A DNA stretch of 64,000 bases from Mycobacterium palustre (GTDB lineage: Bacteria > Actinomycetota > Actinomycetes > Mycobacteriales > Mycobacteriaceae). The notes below the pieces were generated by a model. The model saw only the letters and a list, made by a program, of their open reading frames with translations. It had not been told where the DNA came from and did not search any database. A program made the position numbers and the translations under genes. This document shows, in pieces, positions 21,927-30,022 of the stretch. The stretch spans positions 1 to 64,000 of the forward strand of contig NZ_LQPJ01000090.1 of the NCBI RefSeq assembly GCF_002101785.1. The letters are read 5' to 3'. Position 1 is the first letter of the stretch, and every line of letters begins with the position of its first letter.

Positions 21927-22780
21927 CGGCCCACGTAGTGGTCGATCAGGCGCTCGACACGGTCGCTGCGCCCGCCCTGGCGCCGCCGCGGCGGCCCGCC
22001 TCGCCGTGGCGGTCGCGCGCGGTGCGGCTGGCGTCGGTGGCCGCGGCGATCGTGTTGTGGCAGGCGCTCACCGCGGGCAAGGTGCGGCTGCTGCTGCGCT
22101 TCGACACGTTGCCGACGGTCACGTCGATCGTGCACGCGCTGCAGCGCCGGCTGGGCGCCTACGAGTACTGGCTCGACCTGGCGCAGTCGCTGCTGCGGAT
22201 CCTGACCGGCTTCGGGCTGGCCGCCGTGATCGGCGTGGCCACCGGCGTGCTGCTGGGCCGTTCCCGCTGGTTCGCCGACATCTTCGGCCCGCTGGCCGAG
22301 CTGGCCCGGCCCGTCCCGGCGATCGCGATGGTGCCGGTGGCGATCCTGCTGTTCCCGACCGACGAGGCCGGCATCGTGTTCATCACGTTCTTGGCCGCCT
22401 ACTTCCCGATCATGGTCAGCACCCGGCACGCGGTGCGGGCGCTGCCCACGCTCTGGGAGGACTCGGTGCGCACCCTGGGCGGCGGCCGGTGGGCGGTGCT
22501 GAGTCAGGTGGTGCTGCCGGGGATCCTGCCGGGCGTGTTCGGCGGCCTGTCGGTCGGCATGGGGGTGGCGTGGATCTGCGTGATCTCCGCGGAGATGATC
22601 TCGGGCCGGCTCGGCGTCGGCTATCGCACCTGGCAGGACTACACCGTGCTGGCCTACCCGCAGGTGTTCGTCGGCATCATCACGATCGGCGTGCTGGGGT
22701 TCGCGACGTCGGCGGCCGTCGAACTGGTGGGCCGCCGCGTGACGCGCTGGCTGCCGCGGGGCGGGGAGGTGGCGCGGTGA
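21923..22780 (+). CDS. ABC transporter permease (SsuC/TauC type)
   Basis: A 285-residue inner-membrane permease with about six helices and a Pro-rich N-terminal tail. The EAA-like coupling helix appears as EDSVRTLGGGRWAVLSQVVLPG, shortened here to its core SVRTLGGGRWAVL and QVVLPGILPGVFGGL. The helix FGLAAVIGVATGVLLGRS and the run ELARPVPAIAMVPVAILLFP are characteristic of nitrate/sulfonate/bicarbonate importers. It would pair as a homodimer with the ATPase encoded at 22777, which overlaps it by 4 nt. Confidence 0.9.
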   Translation: MTAHVVVDQALDTVAAPALAPPRRPASPWRSRAVRLASVAAAIVLWQALTAGKVRLLLRFDTLPTVTSIVHALQRRLGAYEYWLDLAQSLLRILTGFGLAAVIGVATGVLLGRSRWFADIFGPLAELARPVPAIAMVPVAILLFPTDEAGIVFITFLAAYFPIMVSTRHAVRALPTLWEDSVRTLGGGRWAVLSQVVLPGILPGVFGGLSVGMGVAWICVISAEMISGRLGVGYRTWQDYTVLAYPQVFVGIITIGVLGFATSAAVELVGRRVTRWLPRGGEVAR

Positions 22781-23514
22781 CGGCCCTGGCGCTGGAACTG
22801 GATCGAGTCCGGTTGTCCTACACCGGGACTCCGGTGATCGACGGGCTGAGCCTGACGGTGCGGCCGGGGGAGATTCTGGTGCTGACCGGGCCGTCGGGGT
22901 GCGGCAAGTCGACGGTGCTGCGCGCGCTGGCCGGCCTGCTGTCGCCCGACGGGGGCCGGGTGCTGGCCGACGGCGCCGCGGTCACCACCACCTCCGGCGA
23001 CCGCGCCATGGTGTTCCAGGACAACGCGCTGCTGCCGTGGCGCACCGTGCGGTCCAACATCGAGCTCGCGCTGCGGCTGCGGGGGGTCCCGCGCGCCGGC
23101 CGGCGCGCGGCGGCCGAGCGGTGGATCGACGAGCTCGGGCTCACGGGGTTCGGCAACTACCTGCCCAAGAGCCTGTCCGGCGGCATGCGCCAACGGGTTC
23201 AGCTCGCCCGCGGGCTCGCGGGGGCGCCGCGCGCCGTGCTGATGGACGAGCCGTTCGGGGCGCTGGACACCCAGACCCGCGCCGCCATGCAGCGGCTGCT
23301 CGTCGACACCTGGCGCACCCACCCGACCACGATCGTGTTCGTCACCCACGACGTCGACGAGGCGCTGGCGCTGGGCGACCGGATCGTCGTGCTGGGCCGC
23401 GCCGGCGAGCCGGTGCGCGCGGTGCTGGACGTGCCCGACCCGCGCAGTGACGTGCCGCGCCCGGAACTGCGGGCCGAAGTACTTGGCGCGCTGGATCATT
23501 CGGTGGCGGCATGA
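22777..23514 (+). CDS. ABC transporter ATP-binding protein (SsuB/TauB type)
   Basis: A 245-residue ABC ATPase with every motif intact: Walker A GPSGCGKST, Q-loop VFQDNALLPWRTV, signature LSGGMRQRVQLARGL, Walker B VLMDEPFGALD and switch His in FVTHDVDEAL. The LLPW after the Q-loop is typical of the nitrate/sulfonate/taurine subgroup. The GTG start overlaps the permease stop, and its own stop overlaps the flavoprotein ATG by 4 nt. Confidence 0.93.
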   Translation: MTALALELDRVRLSYTGTPVIDGLSLTVRPGEILVLTGPSGCGKSTVLRALAGLLSPDGGRVLADGAAVTTTSGDRAMVFQDNALLPWRTVRSNIELALRLRGVPRAGRRAAAERWIDELGLTGFGNYLPKSLSGGMRQRVQLARGLAGAPRAVLMDEPFGALDTQTRAAMQRLLVDTWRTHPTTIVFVTHDVDEALALGDRIVVLGRAGEPVRAVLDVPDPRSDVPRPELRAEVLGALDHSVAA

Positions 23515-26198
23515 TGGAGATCCCGGGCCTGGACCCGGTCCGCCTCGACTGCGACGTGCTGGTGATCGGCGGCGGCACCGCGGGCACCATGGCGGCGCTG
23601 TCGGCCGCCGAGCACGGCGCGCAGGTGCTGCTGCTGGAGAAGGCGCACGTGCGGCACTCCGGCGCGCTGGCGATGGGCATGGACGGCGTCAACAACGCCG
23701 TCATCCCCGGCAAGGCGGAGCCCGAGGACTACGTCGCCGAAATCACCCGGGCCAACGACGGGATCGTCAACCAGCGCACCGTCTATCAGACCGCCACCCG
23801 AGGCTTCGCGATGGTGCAGCGGCTGGAGCGCTACGGGGTGAAGTTCGAAAAGGACGAGCACGGCGAGTACGCGGTGCGCCGGGTGCACCGCTCGGGCTCC
23901 TACGTGCTGCCCATGCCGGAGGGCAAGGACGTCAAGAAGGCGCTGTACCGGGTGCTGCGGCAGCGCTCGATGCGGGAGAAGATCCGCATCGAGAACCGGC
24001 TGATGCCCGTGCGGGTGTTGACCGACCCCGACAAAGGGGGCCGGGCGGTCGGCGCCGCGGCGTTGCACACGCGCACCGGCGAATTCGTCGCCGTGGGCGC
24101 CAAGGCGGTGATCCTGGCCACCGGCGCCTGCGGGCGCCTGGGGCTGCCCGCCTCGGGGTACCTGTACGGCACCTACGAGAACCCGACCAACGCCGGCGAC
24201 GGGTATGCGATGGCCTATCACGCGGGCGCCGAGCTGTCGGGGATCGAGTGCTTCCAGGTCAATCCGCTGATCAAGGACTACAACGGCCCGGCCTGTGCCT
24301 ATGTCGCCAACCCGTTCGGCGGCTATCAGGTCAACGCGTTGGGGGAGCGGTTCGTCGACTCGGACTACTGGTCGGGCCAGATGATGGCCGAGGTGAAGGG
24401 CGAGATCGACTCCGCCCGCGGCCCCATCTACCTGAAGGTGTCGCACCTGCCCGACGAGACGCTGACCGCGCTGGAGAACATCCTGCACACCACGGAGCGC
24501 CCGACCCGGGGCACGTTCCACGCCAACCGCGGTCACGACTACCGCACCCACGACGTCGAGATGCACATCTCCGAAATCGGGCTGTGCAGTGGGCATTCCG
24601 CGTCCGGCGTCTGGGTCGACGAGCACGCCCGCACCACGGTGCCGGGGCTGTATGCGGCGGGGGACCTGGCCTGCGTGCCGCACAACTACATGATCGGGGC
24701 GTTCGTGTTCGGCGACCTGGCCGGCACCGACGCCGCGTCGGTGAGCACGAAAACCGCTGCACCACAAGAGCTTCCGTCGGACCAGCTGCGGGCCGCGCAC
24801 GAGCTGATCTACCGGCCGCTGCGGCATCCGGACGGGCCGCCGCAGCCGCAGGTCGAATACAAGCTGCGCCGCTTCGTCAACGACTACGTGGCGCCGCCCA
24901 AGACGGCCGCCAAGCTGTCCATCGCGGTGCGGACCTTCGACCGGATGCGCGACGAGATCGCCGAGATGGGCGCCCGCAACCCGCACGAGCTGATGCGCGC
25001 CGTCGAGGTGTCGTTCATCCGGGACTGCGCCGAGATGGCCGCCCGCTCGTCGCTGACCCGCACCGAATCGCGGTGGGGCCTCTACCACGACCGCGCCGAC
25101 CTGCCCGTCCGCGACGACGGCGAGTGGGGTTATCACCTGAACCTGCGCAAGGGGCCCGACGGGCAGATGGTGTTCCTCAAGCGGCCGGTGGCCCCGTACC
25201 TGGTTTCGGTGCCCGAGCTCGACGGGTTGCCGCCGTCGGATCAGACCGTGCACGAGGTGGCGCAGCCGCCGCTGATCGGCGGCCAGGCGCCGGCCACCGC
25301 GGCATCGCGGATCCAGTCCGCACCAACGGGTTTCGAGCCGCCCTCCCCGCGCATCGCCTCGGTGCTGGCGCTCGAGGAGCCGACGATCGCCGACCTGCAC
25401 CCCTATCTCGCCGACGCCGATCCGGGGGTGCGCCGCACCGCGGTGGCGACGCTGACCGAGCACATCCCCGACGGGTATGCCCGTGCGCTTTATGCGGCGC
25501 TGGACGACGCCGACGCCTCGGTGCGCCGCGCCGCCGCCGAGGGCGTCCGGGAGCTGGTCGAGGTGCTGCCCGACCCGGGCGCCGTCCGCGCCCACCTCGG
25601 CTCGCGCGACACGGTGGTGCGCGCGGCCGCCGTCTACCTGCTGGCCGCTCGGCGGGCCGGCGAAGCCGCGGAATACCTTGATGCGCTGGCTGATTCGGAC
25701 CACCGGGTGCGGATCGAGGCGGTGCGGGCGCTGGTGTCGGTCGACGACGTGGACGGCGTCGTCATCGCCACGCGGGACGAGAACCGGGAGGTCCGCATCG
25801 CGGCGACCGCCGGCCTGGCCACGCTGGGCGGCGGCGGCGACGCCGTGCGGGCGCTGCTCGCCGACCCCGACCCGCTGGTGCGCGCCGCCGCGCTCGCCGC
25901 CCTGGGTCAATTGGGTTGCCGGGACGAGGATTTGGCCGCCGTCGACCGCGCCTTGGGGGCTCCGGCGTGGCAGGTGCGCGAGGGCGCGGCGCGGGCGCTC
26001 GCCGGCGCGGCCGCCGATGTCGCGGTGCCCAGGCTGGCCGAGGCGCTGGGCGACGCGCACCTCGACGTGCGCAAGGCCGCCGTGCTGAGCCTGACGCGGT
26101 CGGCTGGCGATCCCGCCGCCCGCGACGCCCTGGGTATCGCGCTGAAGGACGGCGACGCCGACGTGCGCGCCTACGCGCGGCGGGCCCTGGACGGGTAG
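23511..26198 (+). CDS. AprA/fumarate-reductase-type flavoprotein fused to HEAT repeats
   Basis: An 895-residue two-part protein. Residues 1-600 form an FAD-dependent oxidoreductase of the FrdA/SdhA/AprA superfamily: the dinucleotide motif VIGGGTAGTMAA lies near 18-29, KAVILATGACGR near 200, NPTNAGDGYAMAYHAGAEL near 224, and the FAD-closing motif AAGDLACVPHNYMIGAF near 381-397. The PH in that motif resembles adenylylsulfate reductase alpha more than fumarate reductase. Residues of about 614-895 hold roughly nine HEAT/PBS-lyase-like repeats of about 31 residues, each with a D-x-x-VR-xx-A core (for example DSDHRVRIEAVRAL). Last gene of the operon, it follows an importer and a ferredoxin that is probably its electron partner. 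Electron direction and substrate are unknown. Confidence 0.85.
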   Translation: MMEIPGLDPVRLDCDVLVIGGGTAGTMAALSAAEHGAQVLLLEKAHVRHSGALAMGMDGVNNAVIPGKAEPEDYVAEITRANDGIVNQRTVYQTATRGFAMVQRLERYGVKFEKDEHGEYAVRRVHRSGSYVLPMPEGKDVKKALYRVLRQRSMREKIRIENRLMPVRVLTDPDKGGRAVGAAALHTRTGEFVAVGAKAVILATGACGRLGLPASGYLYGTYENPTNAGDGYAMAYHAGAELSGIECFQVNPLIKDYNGPACAYVANPFGGYQVNALGERFVDSDYWSGQMMAEVKGEIDSARGPIYLKVSHLPDETLTALENILHTTERPTRGTFHANRGHDYRTHDVEMHISEIGLCSGHSASGVWVDEHARTTVPGLYAAGDLACVPHNYMIGAFVFGDLAGTDAASVSTKTAAPQELPSDQLRAAHELIYRPLRHPDGPPQPQVEYKLRRFVNDYVAPPKTAAKLSIAVRTFDRMRDEIAEMGARNPHELMRAVEVSFIRDCAEMAARSSLTRTESRWGLYHDRADLPVRDDGEWGYHLNLRKGPDGQMVFLKRPVAPYLVSVPELDGLPPSDQTVHEVAQPPLIGGQAPATAASRIQSAPTGFEPPSPRIASVLALEEPTIADLHPYLADADPGVRRTAVATLTEHIPDGYARALYAALDDADASVRRAAAEGVRELVEVLPDPGAVRAHLGSRDTVVRAAAVYLLAARRAGEAAEYLDALADSDHRVRIEAVRALVSVDDVDGVVIATRDENREVRIAATAGLATLGGGGDAVRALLADPDPLVRAAALAALGQLGCRDEDLAAVDRALGAPAWQVREGAARALAGAAADVAVPRLAEALGDAHLDVRKAAVLSLTRSAGDPAARDALGIALKDGDADVRAYARRALDG

Positions 26199-26205
26199 CG
26201 GCGCC

Positions 26206-26745
26206 TCAGCGCAGCACCTTGGCGTACAGCAGGGCGTCCTGCGGCTCGGGCCCCAGGGTGGGGTAGACGGCGTAGCGGGCCAGCCGGCCCTCCAGCTCGA
26301 ACCCGGCCCGTTGCAGCACGCGTGCCGAGCGGTCGTTGTCGACGTGGCAGGTGGCCCACACCCGGTACACGCCGCCGTCGGCGTGCAGTGCGGCCAGCAG
26401 CAGGTCGAGCACCTCGGGCATGTAGCCCTTGCCCCACCACCGCCGCCCGAGGCAATACCCGATCTCGACCGAGTGCGGCACCGGGCGCCGGCAGCTGGTC
26501 AACCCGACGACCTCGCCGCTGTGCCGCAACGTGATTGCCCACGTTCGCTCGTCGTCGCTGGCGTTCAGTTTCTCGGTGATCACCCGTCGGGTGGCGGCCA
26601 CGTCGGCGTGCGGGGTCCACAAGAGGTACTTCGTGACGTGCGGGTCGCGGGCGACCCGTTGGAACAACACGCCGGCGTCGTCGAGCACCGGCGGACGCAA
26701 CAGCACCCGCGCGCCGTCGATGCGGTCGGGCGGGTACACGGCCAT
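26206..26745 (-). CDS. GNAT acetyltransferase (RimJ/RimL-like)
   Basis: A 179-residue Acetyltransf_3-type protein. The N-terminal region GARVLLRPPVLDDAGVLFQR, the acetyl-CoA motif A GRRWWGKGYMPEVL and the later NDRSARVLQRAGFELEGRL are typical of RimJ/RimL N-acetyltransferases acting on protein N-termini or small amines. The acceptor is unknown. It lies 4 nt after the serine hydrolase gene on the same strand and 7 nt from the convergent flavoprotein gene. Confidence 0.86.
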   Translation of the reverse strand: MAVYPPDRIDGARVLLRPPVLDDAGVLFQRVARDPHVTKYLLWTPHADVAATRRVITEKLNASDDERTWAITLRHSGEVVGLTSCRRPVPHSVEIGYCLGRRWWGKGYMPEVLDLLLAALHADGGVYRVWATCHVDNDRSARVLQRAGFELEGRLARYAVYPTLGPEPQDALLYAKVLR

Positions 26746-26749
26746 CGTG

Positions 26750-27964
26750 TCAGAGCCCGAGCGCCTGGTAGGTGCGGCGGACGAATTTCGGTTGGGCCGT
26801 GCGGAGTTTGGCCAGCGACGTGTTGCCCGCGACGGCCGTGGCCGCGTGCACGGTCAAATCGGGGAGATTTTGGATCAAATACAGCAGGATCAGGTCGGCG
26901 CTGGGGTCGGCCTGCCACCAGGTTCCATACGCGCCGGGCCAGCTGAACGTCCCCAGCCCGCCCGGCCCGAACAGCGGGATCGACTTGGCCGGGTCGGTCA
27001 CCACCGACAGGTTCAGCCCGAAGCCGCGGCCCACCCAGTACGGCGCCCCCAGGAAGTTGTGCCGCTTCTGTTCGTCGGTGAGCCGGTCGGTCCGCATCAG
27101 GCGCGCCGACTCCTCCGACAACACCCGCACGCCGTCGACGGTGCCGTCGCCCAGCAGCATCCGCACGAACCGCAGGTAGTCGTCGGCCGTCGACCACAGC
27201 CCGCCGCCGGCGTTGCAGAACGAGGGCGGCGTGATGTGCGGCGGGCCCATCACGTCGTGGCGCAGTTGGTGATCCTCGTCGAGGGAGTACATCGTCGCCG
27301 CGCGGCGGCGCGCCTCCGGCGTGACGAAGAATCCGGTGTCGGGCATGCCCGCCGGGCCCAGCACCCGCTCGTCGAGGACCTGGTGGAACGGCTTGCCGTC
27401 GATGCGGGAAGCGATGACGCCCAACAGGTCGATCGAGTGGCTGTAGGTGACCTTCTCGCCGGGCTGATGCACCAGCGGCAGCTTGGCCAGCTCGCCGAGC
27501 CAGGCGTCGGGTCCCTGGTTGAAGGGCAGCCGCATGTAGGCCTTCGAGATCGGCCCGGACACCGAAAAGGCGTAGGCCAGGCCGCTGGTGTGGGTGAGCA
27601 GGTCCTCGATCAGGATGGCTCGGCGCAGCGGGTGCGTGCGGTCCAGCGGGCCGTGCGGGTCGTCGAGCACCCGCACGTCGGCCAGCTCCGGCGCCCAGCG
27701 CGTGACCGGGTCGGTGAGCGCCAGCTTGCCCTCGTCGACCTGGCTCATGATCGCCGCGACCGTCACCGGCTTGGTCATCGACGCGATGCGAAACAGCGTG
27801 TCGCGCTGCATCGGCAGGCCGGCGCCGATGTCGCGGTAGCCGATCTCGTTGACCTGCAGCAGTTCTCCGCGCTGCCAGACCATCGTCACCGCCCCGGCCA
27901 GCAGGCCGGCGTCGCACACCTCACGGACCGGGGCCGCGTTGGCGCCAAGCGTCGAGCGATTCAC
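26750..27964 (-). CDS. Serine beta-lactamase/esterase family protein (class C fold)
   Basis: A 404-residue member of the beta-lactamase/penicillin-binding superfamily, which in mycobacteria includes esterases such as LipL. The nucleophile motif SMTK lies in RIASMTKPVTVAAI. The second motif is probably YSH in KVTYSHSIDLLGV. The third, KTG-like element is not clear; it may be GPGGLGTFSWPG. No signal peptide is visible, favouring a cytoplasmic or surface-associated esterase over a secreted beta-lactamase. GTG 27964 is preferred: it leaves a 10-nt gap after the methyltransferase gene, and the longer frame runs into that gene. Confidence 0.82.
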   Translation of the reverse strand: MNRSTLGANAAPVREVCDAGLLAGAVTMVWQRGELLQVNEIGYRDIGAGLPMQRDTLFRIASMTKPVTVAAIMSQVDEGKLALTDPVTRWAPELADVRVLDDPHGPLDRTHPLRRAILIEDLLTHTSGLAYAFSVSGPISKAYMRLPFNQGPDAWLGELAKLPLVHQPGEKVTYSHSIDLLGVIASRIDGKPFHQVLDERVLGPAGMPDTGFFVTPEARRRAATMYSLDEDHQLRHDVMGPPHITPPSFCNAGGGLWSTADDYLRFVRMLLGDGTVDGVRVLSEESARLMRTDRLTDEQKRHNFLGAPYWVGRGFGLNLSVVTDPAKSIPLFGPGGLGTFSWPGAYGTWWQADPSADLILLYLIQNLPDLTVHAATAVAGNTSLAKLRTAQPKFVRRTYQALGL

Positions 27965-27974
27965 CCGGTTCAGG

Positions 27975-28601
27975 TTAGTAGCGCCGTTTCGCCCGGACGT
28001 ACCAGAACGCCATTTCGACCTCGGTGCCATCGACTTCGCGACGCACGGTCGCCGGCTCGAGCGATTCGATGTCCCAGCCCGCTCCGCCGAGGACATCGCG
28101 CAGCGTCTCCTCGGACACGGCCGGGCGGGGCCAGTTTTCGTTTATCGGGTTGGTGTCGGAGAAGCAGCTGATCAGCAGCGTGGCGCCGGGCCGGGTCGCG
28201 CGGTGCGCCGCCGCGGCGTAGGCGCGCTTGCCCTCGTCGTCGAGGCAGTGGAACATGCCGCTGTCGACGACGGTGTCGAACGCGTCGGCGTAGCCCTCGA
28301 GCTTGGTGGAGTCGGCGACCGCGAACCTCACGTCGACCCCCGCGTCCCGGGCCCGCCGCTCGGCGGTGATCAGCGCGGTCGGCGAGATGTCCAGCCCGGT
28401 GACGTTGTAGCCGTTCTTGGCCAAATAGATCGCGTTGTCGCCAAGCCCGCAGCCGATGTCGAGGACGTCGCCGTGGACGAAGCCGCCGGTGTGCCAACCG
28501 ATGACGTTGTCCTTGGGCGCCTTGGTGTCCCACGGCGGCGTGGGCATCGGGGGGATTCCTTCGCCGGGGCTCTCGCCGCGGTAGAGGGCGTCGAAGTCCA
28601 T
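27975..28601 (-). CDS. Class I SAM-dependent methyltransferase (Rv1377c-like)
   Basis: A 208-residue Rossmann methyltransferase. Motif I is VLDIGCGLGDNAIYLAKNGY, with the acidic residue in VTGLDISP. The adenine-contact region is VRFAVADSTKL, and DTVVDSGMFHCLDDEGK is the motif IV area. The architecture resembles thiopurine-methyltransferase-like enzymes. The acceptor is unknown. It lies where Rv1377c sits relative to pyrR in M. tuberculosis, between a serine hydrolase and a DUF222-HNH gene. Confidence 0.87.
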   Translation of the reverse strand: MDFDALYRGESPGEGIPPMPTPPWDTKAPKDNVIGWHTGGFVHGDVLDIGCGLGDNAIYLAKNGYNVTGLDISPTALITAERRARDAGVDVRFAVADSTKLEGYADAFDTVVDSGMFHCLDDEGKRAYAAAAHRATRPGATLLISCFSDTNPINENWPRPAVSEETLRDVLGGAGWDIESLEPATVRREVDGTEVEMAFWYVRAKRRY

Positions 28602-28611
28602 GCCCGCCAGC

Positions 28612-29889
28612 TTAGGCCGCGTGCAGATCGATGAGTGCGATAGCGACCCGCGCTTCGACCTCGCTGACGTCTACCTTGAACGGGCCGGGCGGTGGCGGCG
28701 CGCCGGAGCGATACCGCATCCCGGTCGGCGTCTCGAATTCGGCGGAGTGCCTGCCCATCTCGTCGACGGTGGCGGTGACCCGCCAGCCGGGCGCCTCCTT
28801 GGCGTAGTTGCAGCGTTCGCACGACCCGAGCCCGTTCGCCGCGCTGGTCGGGCCGCCGCGTCGATGGGGCCGGGCGTGGTCGCGATGCCGGATGGGCGCG
28901 TCGCAGTAGGGCGTGCGGCAGCCCTGATCGCGCAGCCCGATGAACGCGGCCAGCCCCTTGGGGAACCGACGCGCGCGCGACTCCATGCCCACCAGCGCGC
29001 CCGACCCCGGATGCCGGTAGAGCCTGCGCAGCGTGGCCCGCGAGCGGCTGTCGAGGGCCGCGTCGCCGACCAGGCGGCGGGCCACGGCCGCCGGAATCGG
29101 GCCGTACCCGTCGACCACCGCGGCGCTGTCGTCGCCGCCCAGCAGCGTCGCGTCGGAGATGAGCAGGTTGACCGCGATCGGCGGCGCCGCCTCGGCGGGC
29201 CGTCCCGTGACCCGTTCGATCAACGCGTCCGCCATCACCTGGCCGCGGCTGCGCTCGTCGAAGGTGGTGTCGGCGGCCCGCTTGAGCGCCGCGTACACCG
29301 CCACCCCCTGGGCGACCGGGAGGAGCGCCGTCACCCACGTCATGGTGTCGGGCGCCGGCCGGATCGTCACCGTGCGTTCGGATTCGGCCTTGGCGGCGCG
29401 ATCGACCACCGCCTGAGCGTTCAGCCGGTAGGCGACGGCCCGCGCGGCGGCGGCGATCCGAGCGTCGCCCATGCCCTCCAACTTCGACATATCCGCGCAC
29501 ATCTCGGCGTCCAGCGCGCGGCGGTCCTCGACGTCCAGGCAGGCGCTCTCGCGCACGATCAGCGTGGCCCGCCACTCCGACAGCCGCCCGGCCTCGAGGG
29601 CCGCCAGGGTGTGCGGCATCTCGTGCACCAGGGCCTTGGCGAACCCGAGGTGCCTGCCGCCGCGCGCCGGGGAGTCGCGCCGGGCCAGCGCGATCTCGCT
29701 CGCCAGCCCGCGGCCCCGTTGGTCGGCAGGCACCCCGGCGGCCGCCTCGTTGTTGCGGCGCATGGCGTCCAGCGCCGCGGCGGCACGCGCCTGAGCTGCG
29801 GCGGCCGCCGACTTGACCCGCTCCAGCTCGGCGATCCGCGCGATCAGGGCGGCCTCGCCGGCGCGGGGATCGTCGCTCGGTTCGAACAT
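28612..29889 (-). CDS. DUF222 / HNH endonuclease family protein (13E12-like, Rv1378c-like)
   Basis: A 425-residue protein of the actinobacterial 13E12/REP family: a long helical DUF222 domain followed by an HNH nuclease-like module near residues 330-390. That module reads CRTPYCDAPIRHRDHARPH and then NGLGSCERCNYAKEAPGW, so the metal-binding cysteine pairs and His are intact. These proteins occur in many mycobacterial copies and are often considered mobile or repetitive, but their function is unproven. ATG 29889 follows TACCAT by 7 nt; ATG 29919 is a longer alternative. It heads the minus-strand run down to the GNAT gene. Confidence 0.85.
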   Translation of the reverse strand: MFEPSDDPRAGEAALIARIAELERVKSAAAAAQARAAAALDAMRRNNEAAAGVPADQRGRGLASEIALARRDSPARGGRHLGFAKALVHEMPHTLAALEAGRLSEWRATLIVRESACLDVEDRRALDAEMCADMSKLEGMGDARIAAAARAVAYRLNAQAVVDRAAKAESERTVTIRPAPDTMTWVTALLPVAQGVAVYAALKRAADTTFDERSRGQVMADALIERVTGRPAEAAPPIAVNLLISDATLLGGDDSAAVVDGYGPIPAAVARRLVGDAALDSRSRATLRRLYRHPGSGALVGMESRARRFPKGLAAFIGLRDQGCRTPYCDAPIRHRDHARPHRRGGPTSAANGLGSCERCNYAKEAPGWRVTATVDEMGRHSAEFETPTGMRYRSGAPPPPGPFKVDVSEVEARVAIALIDLHAA

Positions 29890-29896
29890 AGTTTCG

Positions 29897-29902
29897 ATGG
29901 TA
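29897..29902 (-). promoter_or_regulatory. -10 hexamer for leaderless DUF222-HNH gene
   Basis: On the minus strand TACCAT lies 7 nt before ATG 29889. Confidence 0.45.
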
Positions 29903-29953
29903 GGGCACACCACCGACACGCGACCGCTTTGCGGGCCCGGCGAGCTCAGGTGC

Positions 29954-29959
29954 TACGCT
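29954..29959 (+). promoter_or_regulatory. Extended -10 promoter of the pyr operon
   Basis: TACGCT preceded by TGC gives a TGN-extended -10. The predicted start is near 29966, leaving a leader of about 57 nt before pyrR. Confidence 0.45.
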
Positions 29960-29980
29960 GCCGTGCAGTCGACATCCTTT

Positions 29981-30011
29981 AACGATCCGTCCAGAGAGGC
30001 GGAGAAGGAGG
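29981..30011 (+). promoter_or_regulatory. PyrR-binding RNA element and Shine-Dalgarno of pyrR
   Basis: The leader contains TCCAGAGAGGC (29989-30000), matching the CNGNGAG loop recognised by PyrR, with TCCG before and GGCGGA after that can form the stem. The strong ribosome-binding site AAGGAGG (30005-30011) directly follows. There is no terminator, so control is probably translational: PyrR-UMP bound to the stem would occlude the site. That mode is known for mycobacterial pyr leaders. Confidence 0.65.
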
Positions 30012-30022
30012 TCAAATAGCGC

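Noticed and set aside
28612..29889. Insertion sequence carrying the DUF222-HNH gene
   Set aside because: No terminal inverted repeats, target duplications or transposase are visible; the gene is in the syntenic position next to pyrR.
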